DNA of 64,000 nt from Parvibaculum sp963696585 (GCA_963696585.1 CAVOKW010000010.1:1-64000); one strand, 5' to 3'; positions 1 through 7,528 are shown, counted from the stretch's first letter. Translations and numbers: made by a program. Notes: generated by a model not told the origin, from the letters alone.

Positions 1-119
1 ACCACGTCGAGGGACAGGATGTCGGCGCCCACCGACCCGAGCGCGACGGCCAGCGAGCCGAGGCTGCCCGGTCGGTCCTCCAGCTGGACCCGCAGCAGAT
101 AAGACGGCACGGCCAACAC
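1..119 (-). CDS. ACT-domain protein, 5' part only (actinobacterial fragment)
   Basis: Partial gene running off the left edge. Read on the minus strand from a GTG at 119 (or an in-frame GTG at 110) it gives about 39 residues beginning PSYLLRVQLEDRPGSLGSLA and continuing VGADILSLDV. This is the first beta-strand, glycine turn and helix of an amino-acid-binding ACT domain. In mycobacteria a small ACT-domain gene (Rv3013 in M. tuberculosis) lies divergent to gatC, and here too gatC starts 63 bp away on the other strand. The role is probably sensing of an amino acid; the ligand is unknown. Belongs to the foreign 1-649 segment. Confidence 0.65.
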   Translation of the reverse strand, partial: MLAVPSYLLRVQLEDRPGSLGSLAVALGSVGADILSLDV

Positions 120-181
120 CCTGTCACAGCGGTTGGGGCGCAGCGACCCGGGGATTCACGGGGTGACTAGGCTTGGGCGTC

Positions 182-479
182 GTGTCACAGATTTCCCGGG
201 ACGAGGTTGCCCACCTCGCGCGACTGGCCCGGCTCGCCCTCACCGATGGTGAGCTGGACAGTTTCGCAGGCCAGCTCGACGCCATCCTGGCCCACGTCGG
301 CCAGATCCAATCCGTCGACGTCATCGGCGTCGAAGGTGGACGGACAATCCAAGGTCCTCAATGTGACCCGGCCGGATACCGTCGTGCCAGGTCTGACGCA
401 GGACGAGGCGCTGGCCGCCGCGCCACGCGCCGAGGACGGCCGGTTCGCTGTGCCCCGCATCCTGGGAGAAGCCGAATGA
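182..479 (+). pseudogene. gatC: gatC, Asp-tRNA(Asn)/Glu-tRNA(Gln) amidotransferase subunit C, frameshifted
   Basis: GatC is the small stabilising subunit of the GatCAB transamidosome, which converts mischarged Glu-tRNA(Gln) and Asp-tRNA(Asn). From GTG 182 the frame reads VSQISRDEVAHLARLARLAL..., the typical GatC start, up to about base 340. The typical C-terminal part (LNVTRPDTVVPGLTQDEALA ... GRFAVPRILGEAE, stop 477-479) is in a different frame. One indel between about 335 and 350 joins them. Its stop overlaps the gatA start as ATGA. The residues look mycobacterial, unlike the rest of the window. The frameshift could be a sequencing error in a low-coverage contaminant read or a real lesion. 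Confidence 0.8.
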
Positions 480-649
480 GCTTGATCCGCGAGGACGCCG
501 CGACCCTGGGCGCCCGCATCGCCGCCAAGGAGGTGTCCTCGACCGAGGTCACCCAGGCGCATCTGGACCAGATCGCCGCCACCGACGACCTGTACCACGC
601 GTTTCTGCATGTGGCGGCCGAACGGGCGCTGGCCGCCGCCGAGGTCCAT
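476..649 (+). pseudogene. gatA: gatA, glutamyl-tRNA(Gln) amidotransferase subunit A, 58 codons then broken off
   Basis: Starts at ATG 476, overlapping gatC by 4 bp. The N-terminus (KEVSSTEVTQAHLDQIAATD, then YHAFLHVAAERALAAAEVH) is the standard actinobacterial GatA start, which precedes the amidase signature domain. Similarity stops after residue 58 (base ~649). The same frame stays open by chance to 880 but encodes nothing GatA-like, so the Ser-cis-Ser-Lys catalytic region (some 400 residues) is missing. The break marks the join between the actinobacterial fragment and the alphaproteobacterial chromosome. Confidence 0.8.
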
Positions 650-743
650 CTCGAAATCATGGTCATCATCAGTAAAGCGGCCCATGGGGCTTTGTCTCCC
701 GGCGTGAAAGCGTCAGTGCTTCTAGCATTTTCTGGCAAGTACT

Positions 744-895
744 TAAAAAAGTTACGCCCCGTCGGGGGAGGACGGGGCGTAACGGCGCTCATCGCGCGGA
801 CATCGGGAGGGGGGGCTTCCGATGTCGGGGGCCAGAACCACGAACGGATGGCGGGGGGGCTGGCCATCGGTCCGTTTTGAGGTTCTGCCCTCATA
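744..895 (-). ncRNA. Putative small RNA: three stem-loops with C-run loops and an intrinsic terminator
   Basis: No credible protein gene lies between 650 and 1065, but the minus strand folds very well. Hairpin 1: CAGAACC (887-881) pairs with GGTTCTG (839-833), enclosing AACGGA/TCCGTT and TGGC/GCCA with a 4-nt bulge; the loop is CAGCCCCCCC (862-853). Hairpin 2: GACATCGG/CCGATGTC (826-819, 806-799), loop AAGCCCCCCCTC. Hairpin 3: a perfect 13-bp stem (783-771, 763-751), loop CTCCCCC, followed by six T (750-745), an intrinsic terminator in this direction only. A weak promoter (TTGAAG, 17 bp, TATTTC) lies just upstream, giving about 150 nt. C-rich loops repeated in successive hairpins are the design of anti-Shine-Dalgarno sRNAs such as the alpha-r14/NfeR1 family and CcsR. 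Structure is read directly; function is inferred. Confidence 0.72.
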
Positions 896-896
896 G

Positions 897-925
897 CCCA
901 AGAAATAGGAAGCCAATGACCAAGC
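897..925 (-). promoter_or_regulatory. Candidate promoter of the 744-895 small RNA
   Basis: On the minus strand TTGAAG (about 925-920) and TATTTC (about 902-897) are separated by 17 bp. The -35 box matches four of six sigma-70 positions; the -10 box matches only TAT. A start near 893-890 would place all three hairpins inside the transcript. Weak box quality keeps confidence low. Confidence 0.35.
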
Positions 926-1032
926 TTCAAGATAAGGTTTTAAGAATCTCGCAAGAAATCGGAAATCCCGACATTTTGCGTTTATCCTTTATTTTCAAGA
1001 TGTTGTGGCATTTACCCGCCCGGGAACAGGCC

Positions 1033-1055
1033 GGGCGCGGCAGGTTGCCGCGCCC
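1033..1055 (-). terminator. Hairpin after the aminotransferase gene
   Basis: A perfect 10-bp inverted repeat (GGGCGCGGCA at 1033-1042, TGCCGCGCCC at 1046-1055) with a 3-nt loop begins 11 bp past the stop of the aminotransferase. No T-run follows on the minus strand, so it may act as a stability element or a weak terminator. Confidence 0.45.
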
Positions 1056-1065
1056 ATGCCGCTTT

Positions 1066-2448
1066 TCAGATGACGCCAAGATCCCTGGCGATCAGATCGA
1101 TGCAAAGCTTGGCAAGGCCGAACAGCTCGTCAATTTCTGACACCGAAATGATCAAAGGCGGGCTCAAAACCATGGTGTCGCCAATGGCGCGCATGACGAG
1201 ACCATTGTTGAAGCAATGATTGCGGCAGCGCATGCCGACATCCATGGCGTCGTCAAACTTCTCGCGGGTTTTCTTGTTTTTCACCAGTTCGATGGCGCCG
1301 AGCAGGCCAACGCCGCGTGTTTCGCCGACAAGCGGGTGGTCATTGAGTTCCGCGAGCCGCTTCTGGAAATGCGCCCCAATTTCACCACCCGCCTTTTCAA
1401 CGAGCTTTTCCTTCTGCATCAGTTCGATATTGGCGAGCGCGACGGCACAGGCCACCGGATGTCCGGAATAGGTGAAGCCGTGGCTCCATTCCTGATCGGA
1501 ATTGAAAATGACTTCACCCACGCGACCCCCGAGACCAACAGCGGCAATCGGCTGATAGCCAGACGAGAGGCCCTTGGCCATGTTCATCATGTCGGGGGCG
1601 ATGTCATAGGTCTGGGCACCAAACCAGTTGCCGGTGCGGCCAAAGCCGCAGATCACTTCATCAAGATGCAGCAGCACATCATATTTCTGGCAGATGCGCT
1701 GGATCTCGGCCCAATAGCCTTGCGGCGGGAAAATGAGACCGCCCGCGCCCTGAATGGGTTCGGCGACAAAGGCCGCAACATTTTCAGCACCGAGTTCAAG
1801 GATCTTTTCTTCGAGCGCGCGCGCCGTCTTGAGGCCGAAGGCTTCGGGTGTCATGTCGCCACCTTCGCCATACCAGTAAGGGCAATCAATATGGACAAAG
1901 CCCGGCAGCGGCAGATCGGCCTGCGGATGCATGGAGGTCAGACCCGACAACGAGGCCGCGCCCAGCGTTACGCCGTGATAGGCCTTCTTGCGCGAAATCA
2001 TGACCTTCTTGTTGGGCTTGCCCTGAAGGTTCCAGAAATAGCGGATGATCTTGATGGCGCTGTCATTGCCTTCGGAGCCGGAATTGGCAAAGAAGAATTT
2101 GTCGATGCCCCTGGGCGTCACTTCGGCAAGTTTCTGTGACAGTTCGGCGGCATAGGGATGTGTTGTCTGGAAAAACGTGTTGTAGAAAGGCAGTTCCTTC
2201 AGCGCCTTGTAGCCCGCCTCGGCGAGTTCCTCGCGACCATAGCCGACCTGCACGGCCCACAAGCCCGCCATGCCGTCGATCAGGCGATGGCCTTCCGAGT
2301 CATAAATATAGACGCCCTTGGCCCTGACGATGACGCGCGCGCCTTTTTGCGCGAGGTCCTTATGTGTCGTGAAGGGATGCAGATGATGGGCGGCGTCCAT
2401 CTCCTGCCAGCGTTTGGTCTGATTTGAAATAGGTGCAGCTTGCGACAT
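1066..2448 (-). CDS. Class III aminotransferase, probably putrescine/polyamine:pyruvate aminotransferase (SpuC-like)
   Basis: A 460-residue PLP enzyme of the class III (omega-amino acid) family, predicted to transfer the terminal amine of putrescine or a related diamine to pyruvate in the cytoplasm. Visible: NSGSEGND (122-129), which binds the PLP phosphate; AYHGVTLGAASLSG (157-170); HLDEVICGFGRTG (261-273) with the Asp that contacts the PLP ring nitrogen; MAKGLSSGYQP with the Schiff-base Lys at 292; and FTYSGHPVACAVAL. The ATG at 2448 has a GGAGAAG ribosome site. Together with the puuA- and puuD-type genes at 6147-8344 it would form a polyamine-degradation set; in related genomes these genes are often adjacent, but here a copper operon separates them. 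Beta-alanine:pyruvate aminotransferase is the main alternative. Confidence 0.88.
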   Translation of the reverse strand: MSQAAPISNQTKRWQEMDAAHHLHPFTTHKDLAQKGARVIVRAKGVYIYDSEGHRLIDGMAGLWAVQVGYGREELAEAGYKALKELPFYNTFFQTTHPYAAELSQKLAEVTPRGIDKFFFANSGSEGNDSAIKIIRYFWNLQGKPNKKVMISRKKAYHGVTLGAASLSGLTSMHPQADLPLPGFVHIDCPYWYGEGGDMTPEAFGLKTARALEEKILELGAENVAAFVAEPIQGAGGLIFPPQGYWAEIQRICQKYDVLLHLDEVICGFGRTGNWFGAQTYDIAPDMMNMAKGLSSGYQPIAAVGLGGRVGEVIFNSDQEWSHGFTYSGHPVACAVALANIELMQKEKLVEKAGGEIGAHFQKRLAELNDHPLVGETRGVGLLGAIELVKNKKTREKFDDAMDVGMRCRNHCFNNGLVMRAIGDTMVLSPPLIISVSEIDELFGLAKLCIDLIARDLGVI

Positions 2449-2657
2449 GGTGCTTCTCCGTTTCCGAGACGTTGGTTTTATGTGCGGAAAGTGACGCCGC
2501 TTCGGCGGCGCGGAGAGCGTCTAGGGATTGTAGCCGATGCGCGCGCAGAGGATCAGAAGCTCACGCTTCTGCGGGCGGTTGTGATGATGTCCCTGGTTCA
2601 GCATGGCGGCAGTATAGCCGGATAGGCGTCAAAGTGCCAATCCGGCTGATATCCCGT
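2449..2657. other. Space between copB and the aminotransferase
   Basis: 209 bp. Contains a hairpin CGCCGC-TTCG-GCGGCG (2495-2510) in the leader of the aminotransferase, and a 27-codon minus-strand open frame with a His run (MLNQGHHHNRPQKRELLILC...) that has no ribosome site. Nothing else recognised. Confidence 0.35.
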
Positions 2658-3368
2658 TCAAAACATGAGCTTTATGCCGATAACGGCTGAGAGCAGGTCA
2701 GGGTCCTCGCCTGCGGCGCGGGCAAGTCTTGAGGTTTCACCCAATCGACGCTCCCAATTGACGCCGATATAGGGGGCGATCTTGCGGCTGATCTCATAGC
2801 GCAATCGCAAACCTGTTTCGAGCTTGCTGAAACCGCGTCCGACATCTATCGCCGCGTCATTCTTCAGGGACGCGTCGAGTTCCATATCGGGTTCGAGATA
2901 GATTTTCTGGGTGATCGGTATCTCATAGCTCACATCAAGTCTGGCAGAGGCCGCGCCCGTCTCGCTCACAAAGCCCGCCACGTCGATTTCAAACCAATGC
3001 GGCGCAAGGCCCGTTATGCCGAATGTGGCGTAGCTGCGGGCCGGGTCGGGCTTTACATCATGGCGCAGGCCAACATAGGCATCGAAGAAATCACTGATGA
3101 TGTGCTGATATCTCAGATGAAACTCTGCCCGGTCAAACGTGTGGGCGTCGCGCAGATATTCGCTCTCGACTTTCAGAACGATTTTTTGCTCACCCGTGCC
3201 AATTTGCAGGGCCCCTTTGGCCGCAACGAGATCATCGCCCGATTGCCAGCGATGCTCCAGTTGGTCGATCTTGATCGAGGTGAAGATCTCATGGTCCATG
3301 TCCATGGCGGAAGCAGACGTGGCAAGCGCCATGCCCGGAAGCACGAGTAAGGAGAGGATATTTTTCAA
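2658..3368 (-). CDS. copB: Copper resistance protein CopB, outer-membrane beta-barrel
   Basis: A 236-residue member of the CopB/PcoB family, thought to be a small outer-membrane barrel that binds copper or handles its export together with CopA. The N-terminus is a signal peptide (hydrophobic 3-20, ending ASA). The mature part shows alternating strands and the family signatures: the DQLEHRW start, VGLRHDVKPDPARSYATFG, and the EPDMELDASL / LRLRYEISRKIAPYIGVNW end. The Met/His-rich N-terminal domain seen in many CopB proteins is reduced to MDMDHE. Translation starts at TTG 3368, overlapping the copA stop (TTGA), so it is translationally coupled to copA. It is the last gene of the cop operon. Confidence 0.88.
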   Translation of the reverse strand: MKNILSLLVLPGMALATSASAMDMDHEIFTSIKIDQLEHRWQSGDDLVAAKGALQIGTGEQKIVLKVESEYLRDAHTFDRAEFHLRYQHIISDFFDAYVGLRHDVKPDPARSYATFGITGLAPHWFEIDVAGFVSETGAASARLDVSYEIPITQKIYLEPDMELDASLKNDAAIDVGRGFSKLETGLRLRYEISRKIAPYIGVNWERRLGETSRLARAAGEDPDLLSAVIGIKLMF

Positions 3369-5035
3369 TGCATCATCTCCTCTTCTGGTGCGTAGGCAGA
3401 TGATGCAACAGGACCACCGTCAACAATGATCCTGCGGAACATACCCGTCATCATGTGATACATGAGATGACAGTGGAACGCCCATTGTCCCGGCGCATCG
3501 ACCTCGGTCTCGGTGTAAACCGTCATGCCCGGTGCGATGCTGATGATGTGTTTGGCCGGGTTCCCTTTGCCCTGACCATTGTCGAGGATCAGCCACATGC
3601 CATGCAGATGCATGGGGTGGGTCATCATGGTCTCATTGACGAACTTGAAACGCACGCGCTCGCCATAGGTCAGATGGATCGGTTCGGCGTCTTCATATTT
3701 GACGCCGTTGATGCTCCAGTCATATCGCTCCATATTGCCCGTGAGACGCAGTTCGATTTCGCGCGTCGGTTTGCGTTCGGGAAAGAGCGGCGTCTGGGCG
3801 CGCAAGTCCGCATAGGACAGGAACTTTCCACCACCACCCGCTTTGGGGGCAAGACCGCTACCAGCCCTATAAAAGGGATCGGCCTTCGCGCCCATATCCA
3901 TGTGGTCCATGTCCATGCCCTTCATATCCTCATGGCTCATGGTCGTCCCGCTCATGTCCATGCCGTCATGTGCCATGCCCATATCGGCCATGGTGAGAAG
4001 AGGTGCTGGCGAGAGCGGCGGCACCCCGGCTTCCATGCCTTCGCGCGGGGCAAGTGTGGCGCGGGCAAAGCCGTTGCGCGCCATGGTCTGGGCAAAAATC
4101 GTCAGGGCCTTTTCGGTTTTGGGTTGAACGATCACATCATAGGTTTCAGCTACGGCGAGGCGAAACTCATCGACCTTTACAGGTTGAACATTATTGCCAT
4201 CGGCAGACACGACCGTCATGGCGAGGCCCGGAATGCGAACATCAAAATAGGTCATGGCGGAGGCGTTGATGAAACGCAGGCGGATGCGCTCGCCGGGTTT
4301 GAATATCCCGGTCCAGTTCTCCGCCGCGCTCTTGCCATTGACGAGATAGTCATAGCCGGTGACATCGGCAATGTCGGTCGGCATCATGCGCATAGAGCCC
4401 CACATGCGGCGATCATCCATGGTGGCGCGCCACCCCTTCTCGGCAAGATCCTTGAAGAAGGTCGAGATCGTGCGCTGCGAGTGGTTGTAATAGTCCGACA
4501 TCATTTTGAGATTGGACAAGATGCTATGGGCATCTTCCGGGTGCATGTCAGAGAGCATCACCACATAGTCACGATCATATTTGAAGGGCTCGCGCGCCTG
4601 CGGCTTGATGATGATGGCGCCATAGACGCCTTCCTGTTCCTGCATGCCTGAATGGCTGTGATACCAATAGGTCCCGCTTTGCTGCACCTTGAAATGATAG
4701 GTGAAGGTCTCACCGGGCTTGATGCCGTCAAAACTGAAACCGGGTACGCCATCCTGATCGGAGGGCAGAATAATGCCGTGCCAATGCAGTGACGTGTCTT
4801 CTTTCAGTTTATTCGTGACGTTGATTGTCACGTCCTCGCCCTGGGTGAAGTGCAGTGTCGGACCGGGGATCATGTCATTGATGGCATAGGCGTCCTTGTG
4901 ATGGCCGAGCACCTCAATGCTCTTCTCGCCAATGGCGAGGTTATAGGTGCCTGCATGAAGGGCGGTGCCACCTGTCGCCGTCAGAAACACGACAGGCAGC
5001 ATCACACGCAGGCCACGCGCGAATAGGTTTCGCAT
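3365..5035 (-). CDS. copA: Copper resistance multicopper oxidase CopA
   Basis: A 556-residue periplasmic multicopper oxidase that oxidises Cu(I) and sequesters copper. All copper motifs are present: HWHG (about 84-87), HSHSG (126-130), HPMHLHG (about 473-479) and HCHLMYHMMTGM (about 521-532), the last containing the type-1 Cys and the axial Met. A Met/His-rich segment (repeats of MDM, GMDMDHMDMG) lies in the middle, as in PcoA/CopA. The signal peptide is hydrophobic and ends ALHA. It lacks the twin-arginine pair usual in this family, so the export route is uncertain. ATG 5035 is preferred over an upstream in-frame TTG because AGGAG lies 6 nt before it. It is 46 bp from the cupredoxin stop and overlaps copB. 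Confidence 0.93.
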   Translation of the reverse strand: MRNLFARGLRVMLPVVFLTATGGTALHAGTYNLAIGEKSIEVLGHHKDAYAINDMIPGPTLHFTQGEDVTINVTNKLKEDTSLHWHGIILPSDQDGVPGFSFDGIKPGETFTYHFKVQQSGTYWYHSHSGMQEQEGVYGAIIIKPQAREPFKYDRDYVVMLSDMHPEDAHSILSNLKMMSDYYNHSQRTISTFFKDLAEKGWRATMDDRRMWGSMRMMPTDIADVTGYDYLVNGKSAAENWTGIFKPGERIRLRFINASAMTYFDVRIPGLAMTVVSADGNNVQPVKVDEFRLAVAETYDVIVQPKTEKALTIFAQTMARNGFARATLAPREGMEAGVPPLSPAPLLTMADMGMAHDGMDMSGTTMSHEDMKGMDMDHMDMGAKADPFYRAGSGLAPKAGGGGKFLSYADLRAQTPLFPERKPTREIELRLTGNMERYDWSINGVKYEDAEPIHLTYGERVRFKFVNETMMTHPMHLHGMWLILDNGQGKGNPAKHIISIAPGMTVYTETEVDAPGQWAFHCHLMYHMMTGMFRRIIVDGGPVASSAYAPEEEMMH

Positions 5036-5081
5036 GGGCAACTCCTGAGTTTATGTGCGGGATAGGACGCCCTGGGGCGTC

Positions 5082-5693
5082 CTATTCAACGGTGAATGTG
5101 CCGACCATGCCGGATTCGGCATGACCGGGAACGCCGCAGGAAAACTCAAGTGTCGCATCGCCTGAAAATGTCCAGATGATCTCGCTGGTCTTGCCGGGTT
5201 CGAGCAATGTGGTGTTGGGATAGTCATGTTTCATGGTGTGCCCATTGCCCATGTCCATCTTCATGGCGTCATGGTTGAGCCTGTCACCCATGATGGCCCC
5301 GTGATCGACCATCATCTGCATCTCAGGCGCGTGTTCCTCATGCATATGCGTCGTGCCGATATTGAACTCATGCACGAGTGTGCCTTCATTGCGGATAAGG
5401 AAACGCACCGTCTCGCCTTTCTTGACAGTGATCGCCTCCGGTTCGAAAAAATTATCCTTCATCACAATGGTGATGGTGCGGTCGGCATCGGCGGCTTTGC
5501 CGGGTTTGCCGATATTGTCGGGCAGCTTGTCATGCATGGGTGTGTTACCCATCATTTCATCCATCTGATCGCCTGACATGGGGTGCATGGATTGAGGTGA
5601 GCCGGGCATGCCCATCGGCTCAGCCGAAGCGGAAGCGGCGATAGAAAAGGCGGCAAGCAGCAGAGCGCCGGCGAAGATCGATTTGATTTTCAT
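5082..5693 (-). CDS. Periplasmic cupredoxin-like copper-binding protein
   Basis: A 203-residue secreted protein. Signal peptide at 1-24 (ASASA), a Met-rich linker (MGMPGSPQSMHPMSGDQMDE), then a cupredoxin domain from about 70 to the end. Type-1 copper ligands are visible: His in LVHEFNIG, then Cys, His and Met in FSCGVPGHAESGM. An insert between the first His and the C-terminal loop is loaded with Met and His (HMHEEHAPEMQMM, MKMDMGNGHTMKH). It probably shuttles or stores copper in the periplasm for CopA. Second gene of the operon, between the small Cys/His protein and copA. Plastocyanin/azurin-like electron transfer is possible but less likely given the operon. Confidence 0.85.
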   Translation of the reverse strand: MKIKSIFAGALLLAAFSIAASASAEPMGMPGSPQSMHPMSGDQMDEMMGNTPMHDKLPDNIGKPGKAADADRTITIVMKDNFFEPEAITVKKGETVRFLIRNEGTLVHEFNIGTTHMHEEHAPEMQMMVDHGAIMGDRLNHDAMKMDMGNGHTMKHDYPNTTLLEPGKTSEIIWTFSGDATLEFSCGVPGHAESGMVGTFTVE

Positions 5694-5745
5694 GATTCAA
5701 TGATTCCCGTGATGTGAAATGAAATGCGCGTTGCCGCGCGGTGTC

Positions 5746-6078
5746 TCACAGGCGGGTCTTGGGCGGCGGCGAAACGGGCAGGGCTGCATAGGGCCGCAGG
5801 CTATGCGTGATTGATGCATAGGCGACACCGGCCATAAAAAGCGGTGAGGCGAATATCATGGGGGCTTGGGCGGCGAAGACGGACGTTTGGCAGCAAGTGG
5901 ATATTTGGCCCTGCGTGTCGAGCGCGGAAAGGGGCGCTGCCTTGTCCGTCGTGGCGTCTTTCTGGTGATGCGCGGCATGTTGCGGGCAGACATGCGTTGA
6001 TGCGAACCCGCCCGACGCCGTTGCAGGGCTTGCAAGCAGCATCGTCAAAGCCAGAAACAGGTGCAGCCAGTGGCGCAT
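5746..6078 (-). CDS. Small secreted Cys/His protein, first gene of the copper operon
   Basis: About 110 residues, no family recognised with certainty. The N-terminus MRHWLHLFLALTMLLASPATA is a clear signal peptide. The mature part has a CPQHAAHHQKD cluster and a CC pair in STCCQTSVF, then a second hydrophobic stretch (FASPLFMAGVAYASI). Short His/Cys proteins of this kind often lead copper operons. An in-frame ATG at 6096 exists, but the predicted transcription start is only about 7 nt before it. ATG 6078 has GGA six bases upstream and leaves a normal leader. Role inferred: copper sensing, binding or membrane insertion partner. Confidence 0.6.
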   Translation of the reverse strand: MRHWLHLFLALTMLLASPATASGGFASTHVCPQHAAHHQKDATTDKAAPLSALDTQGQISTCCQTSVFAAQAPMIFASPLFMAGVAYASITHSLRPYAALPVSPPPKTRL

Positions 6079-6109
6079 CGACGATCCATAAATCATTCAA
6101 GCTCGGGGT

Positions 6110-6140
6110 AGCCTAAAGCTTCCAGCAAGGGGAAGGTCAA
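6110..6140 (-). promoter_or_regulatory. CueR/HmrR-type promoter and operator of the copper operon
   Basis: On the minus strand a -35 box TTGACC (6140-6135) and a -10 box TAGGCT (6115-6110) are 19 bp apart, the over-long spacing that MerR-family activators correct. Centred in the spacer is the dyad ACCTTCC (6137-6131), 7 bp, GGAAGCT (6123-6117), matching the CueR/HmrR operator arms closely. It lies directly upstream of the four cop genes and just past the 3' end of the glutamine-synthetase-family gene. No cueR/hmrR gene is in the window, so the regulator would act from elsewhere. Confidence 0.85.
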
Positions 6141-6146
6141 GCGCCA

Positions 6147-7511
6147 TCACACATTCAAGAGCAGATGCTCGCGTTCCCAGGCCGAGATGACCTGCTGATA
6201 GGCTTCATGCTCGGTATATTTCACGTCCATATAGATCTGCACAAAGCGCGCACCGAGGACTTCCTTGAGTTCGCTCGCCGTGCGCAGATGGTCAAGCGCA
6301 TCAAGCAGATGGCGGGGCAGGGCATAGCGTTTTGACTCATAGGCATTGCCCTTCATCTCCTTGGTCGGCGTCAGATTGTTGACCATGCCGATATAGCCGC
6401 AGGCGAGCGAAGCGGCGATGGCGAGATAGGGATTGGCATCGGCACCGGGCACGCGGTTTTCGACGCGGCGGCCGGGGCGCTTGGCTTCCGGGATGCGCAG
6501 GCCCACGGTGCGGTTTTCATGGCCCCAATGCGTGTTCACGGGCGCGGCGAGGTCGCGCACGATGCGGCGATAGGAGTTCACATTGGGCGCGATCAGCGCC
6601 ATGGCGGCGGGCAGGTGTTTTTGCAGGCCGGCGATATAGGAGAGAAACAGTTTTGTGTCGCGGCCCTGCTTGTTGGCGAAAAGATTTTCGCCGGTTTTCA
6701 CATCGACGATGGATTGGTGAATATGCATGGCGCTGCCTGGCTCGCCTTCATAGGGTTTGGCCATGAAGGTGGCATAGATGCCATGGCGCAGCGCCGCCTG
6801 ACGCATGGTGCGCTTGAAGAGGAAAGCCTGATCGGCAATGTCGAGCGGCTCGCCGTGATCGAAATTGATTTCAACCTGCGCCGCACCTGACTCATGGATC
6901 AGCGTGTCGATGTCGAGATCCTGCGCTTCGCAGAAATCATACATGTCCTCGAAAATCGGATCGAACTCGTTGACCGCATCAATGCCGTAAGACTGGCGCG
7001 CGGTTTCCTGCCGGCCATTGGCCCCAACGGGGGGCTCAAGCGGATAGTCGGGGTCGATGTTTTTGGCGGCGAGATAAAACTCGATTTCCGGCGCGACGAT
7101 GGGCTGCCAGCCTTTTTCCTCATAGAGCTTCAGGACGCCCTTGAGCACATTGCGCGGCGCAATCGGCACAGGTGTGCGGTCGCGGAAATTGGCGTCGCAA
7201 ATGATCTGCGCCGTCGGCTCGCTATACCAGGGTACAATGCGCACGCTCGTCGGGTCGGGATCGAGAATGATGTCGGGCTCAAGATCATCAAGCACTTCGC
7301 TCTCGACATAATCGCCCGTCACGGTCTGGCCGAAAATCGATTCCGGCAGCCGCAGGGTACGATCCCCAAGGCTTGAGACAAATTTGCGCGTTGGCAGGAT
7401 TTTGCCGCGCGCAATACCTGCCATGTCGGAGACCATGCACTCCACCTCGGTGATGCGATGCTCCTTCAGCCATTTGACCAGATCGTCCTTGTTCTTGACC
7501 TTGTCGCTCAT
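6147..7511 (-). CDS. puuA: Glutamine synthetase family protein, likely gamma-glutamylpolyamine synthetase (PuuA-like)
   Basis: A 454-residue class I glutamine-synthetase-fold ligase. Motifs: an N-terminal beta-grasp region (ITEVECMVSDMAGIARGKIL), APEIEFYL (metal-binding Glu), HESGAAQVEINFDHG, GSAMHIHQS (metal His), and the ATP/ammonia region NSYRRIV ... WGHENRTVGLRIPE. These fit the GlnT/PuuA subfamily, which ligates glutamate to putrescine or other amines instead of ammonia. The adenylylation tyrosine loop typical of GlnA is not apparent. ATG 7511 has GAGG seven bases upstream. The gene follows the PuuD-type hydrolase by 17 bp, so the two form an operon. Alternative: ligase for another amine such as ethanolamine. 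Confidence 0.8.
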   Translation of the reverse strand: MSDKVKNKDDLVKWLKEHRITEVECMVSDMAGIARGKILPTRKFVSSLGDRTLRLPESIFGQTVTGDYVESEVLDDLEPDIILDPDPTSVRIVPWYSEPTAQIICDANFRDRTPVPIAPRNVLKGVLKLYEEKGWQPIVAPEIEFYLAAKNIDPDYPLEPPVGANGRQETARQSYGIDAVNEFDPIFEDMYDFCEAQDLDIDTLIHESGAAQVEINFDHGEPLDIADQAFLFKRTMRQAALRHGIYATFMAKPYEGEPGSAMHIHQSIVDVKTGENLFANKQGRDTKLFLSYIAGLQKHLPAAMALIAPNVNSYRRIVRDLAAPVNTHWGHENRTVGLRIPEAKRPGRRVENRVPGADANPYLAIAASLACGYIGMVNNLTPTKEMKGNAYESKRYALPRHLLDALDHLRTASELKEVLGARFVQIYMDVKYTEHEAYQQVISAWEREHLLLNV

Positions 7512-7528
7512 CGGGGGGCCTCAAAATG

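Noticed and set aside
1..649. Natural horizontal transfer of gatCA from an actinobacterium
   Set aside because: The fragment is broken at both ends, frameshifted and lacks any mobile-element boundary; an assembly join explains it more simply.
877..1140. Plus-strand open frame with an in-frame ATG after an AGGA (MTKLQDKVLRISQEI...)
   Set aside because: Its second half is antisense to the aminotransferase 3' end and the hairpin there, and its first half crosses the small-RNA promoter region. No family match is apparent.
3455..4651. 398-codon plus-strand frame opposite copA, very His-rich
   Set aside because: A shadow of the Met/His-coding copA strand; copA has all its copper motifs in the minus frame.
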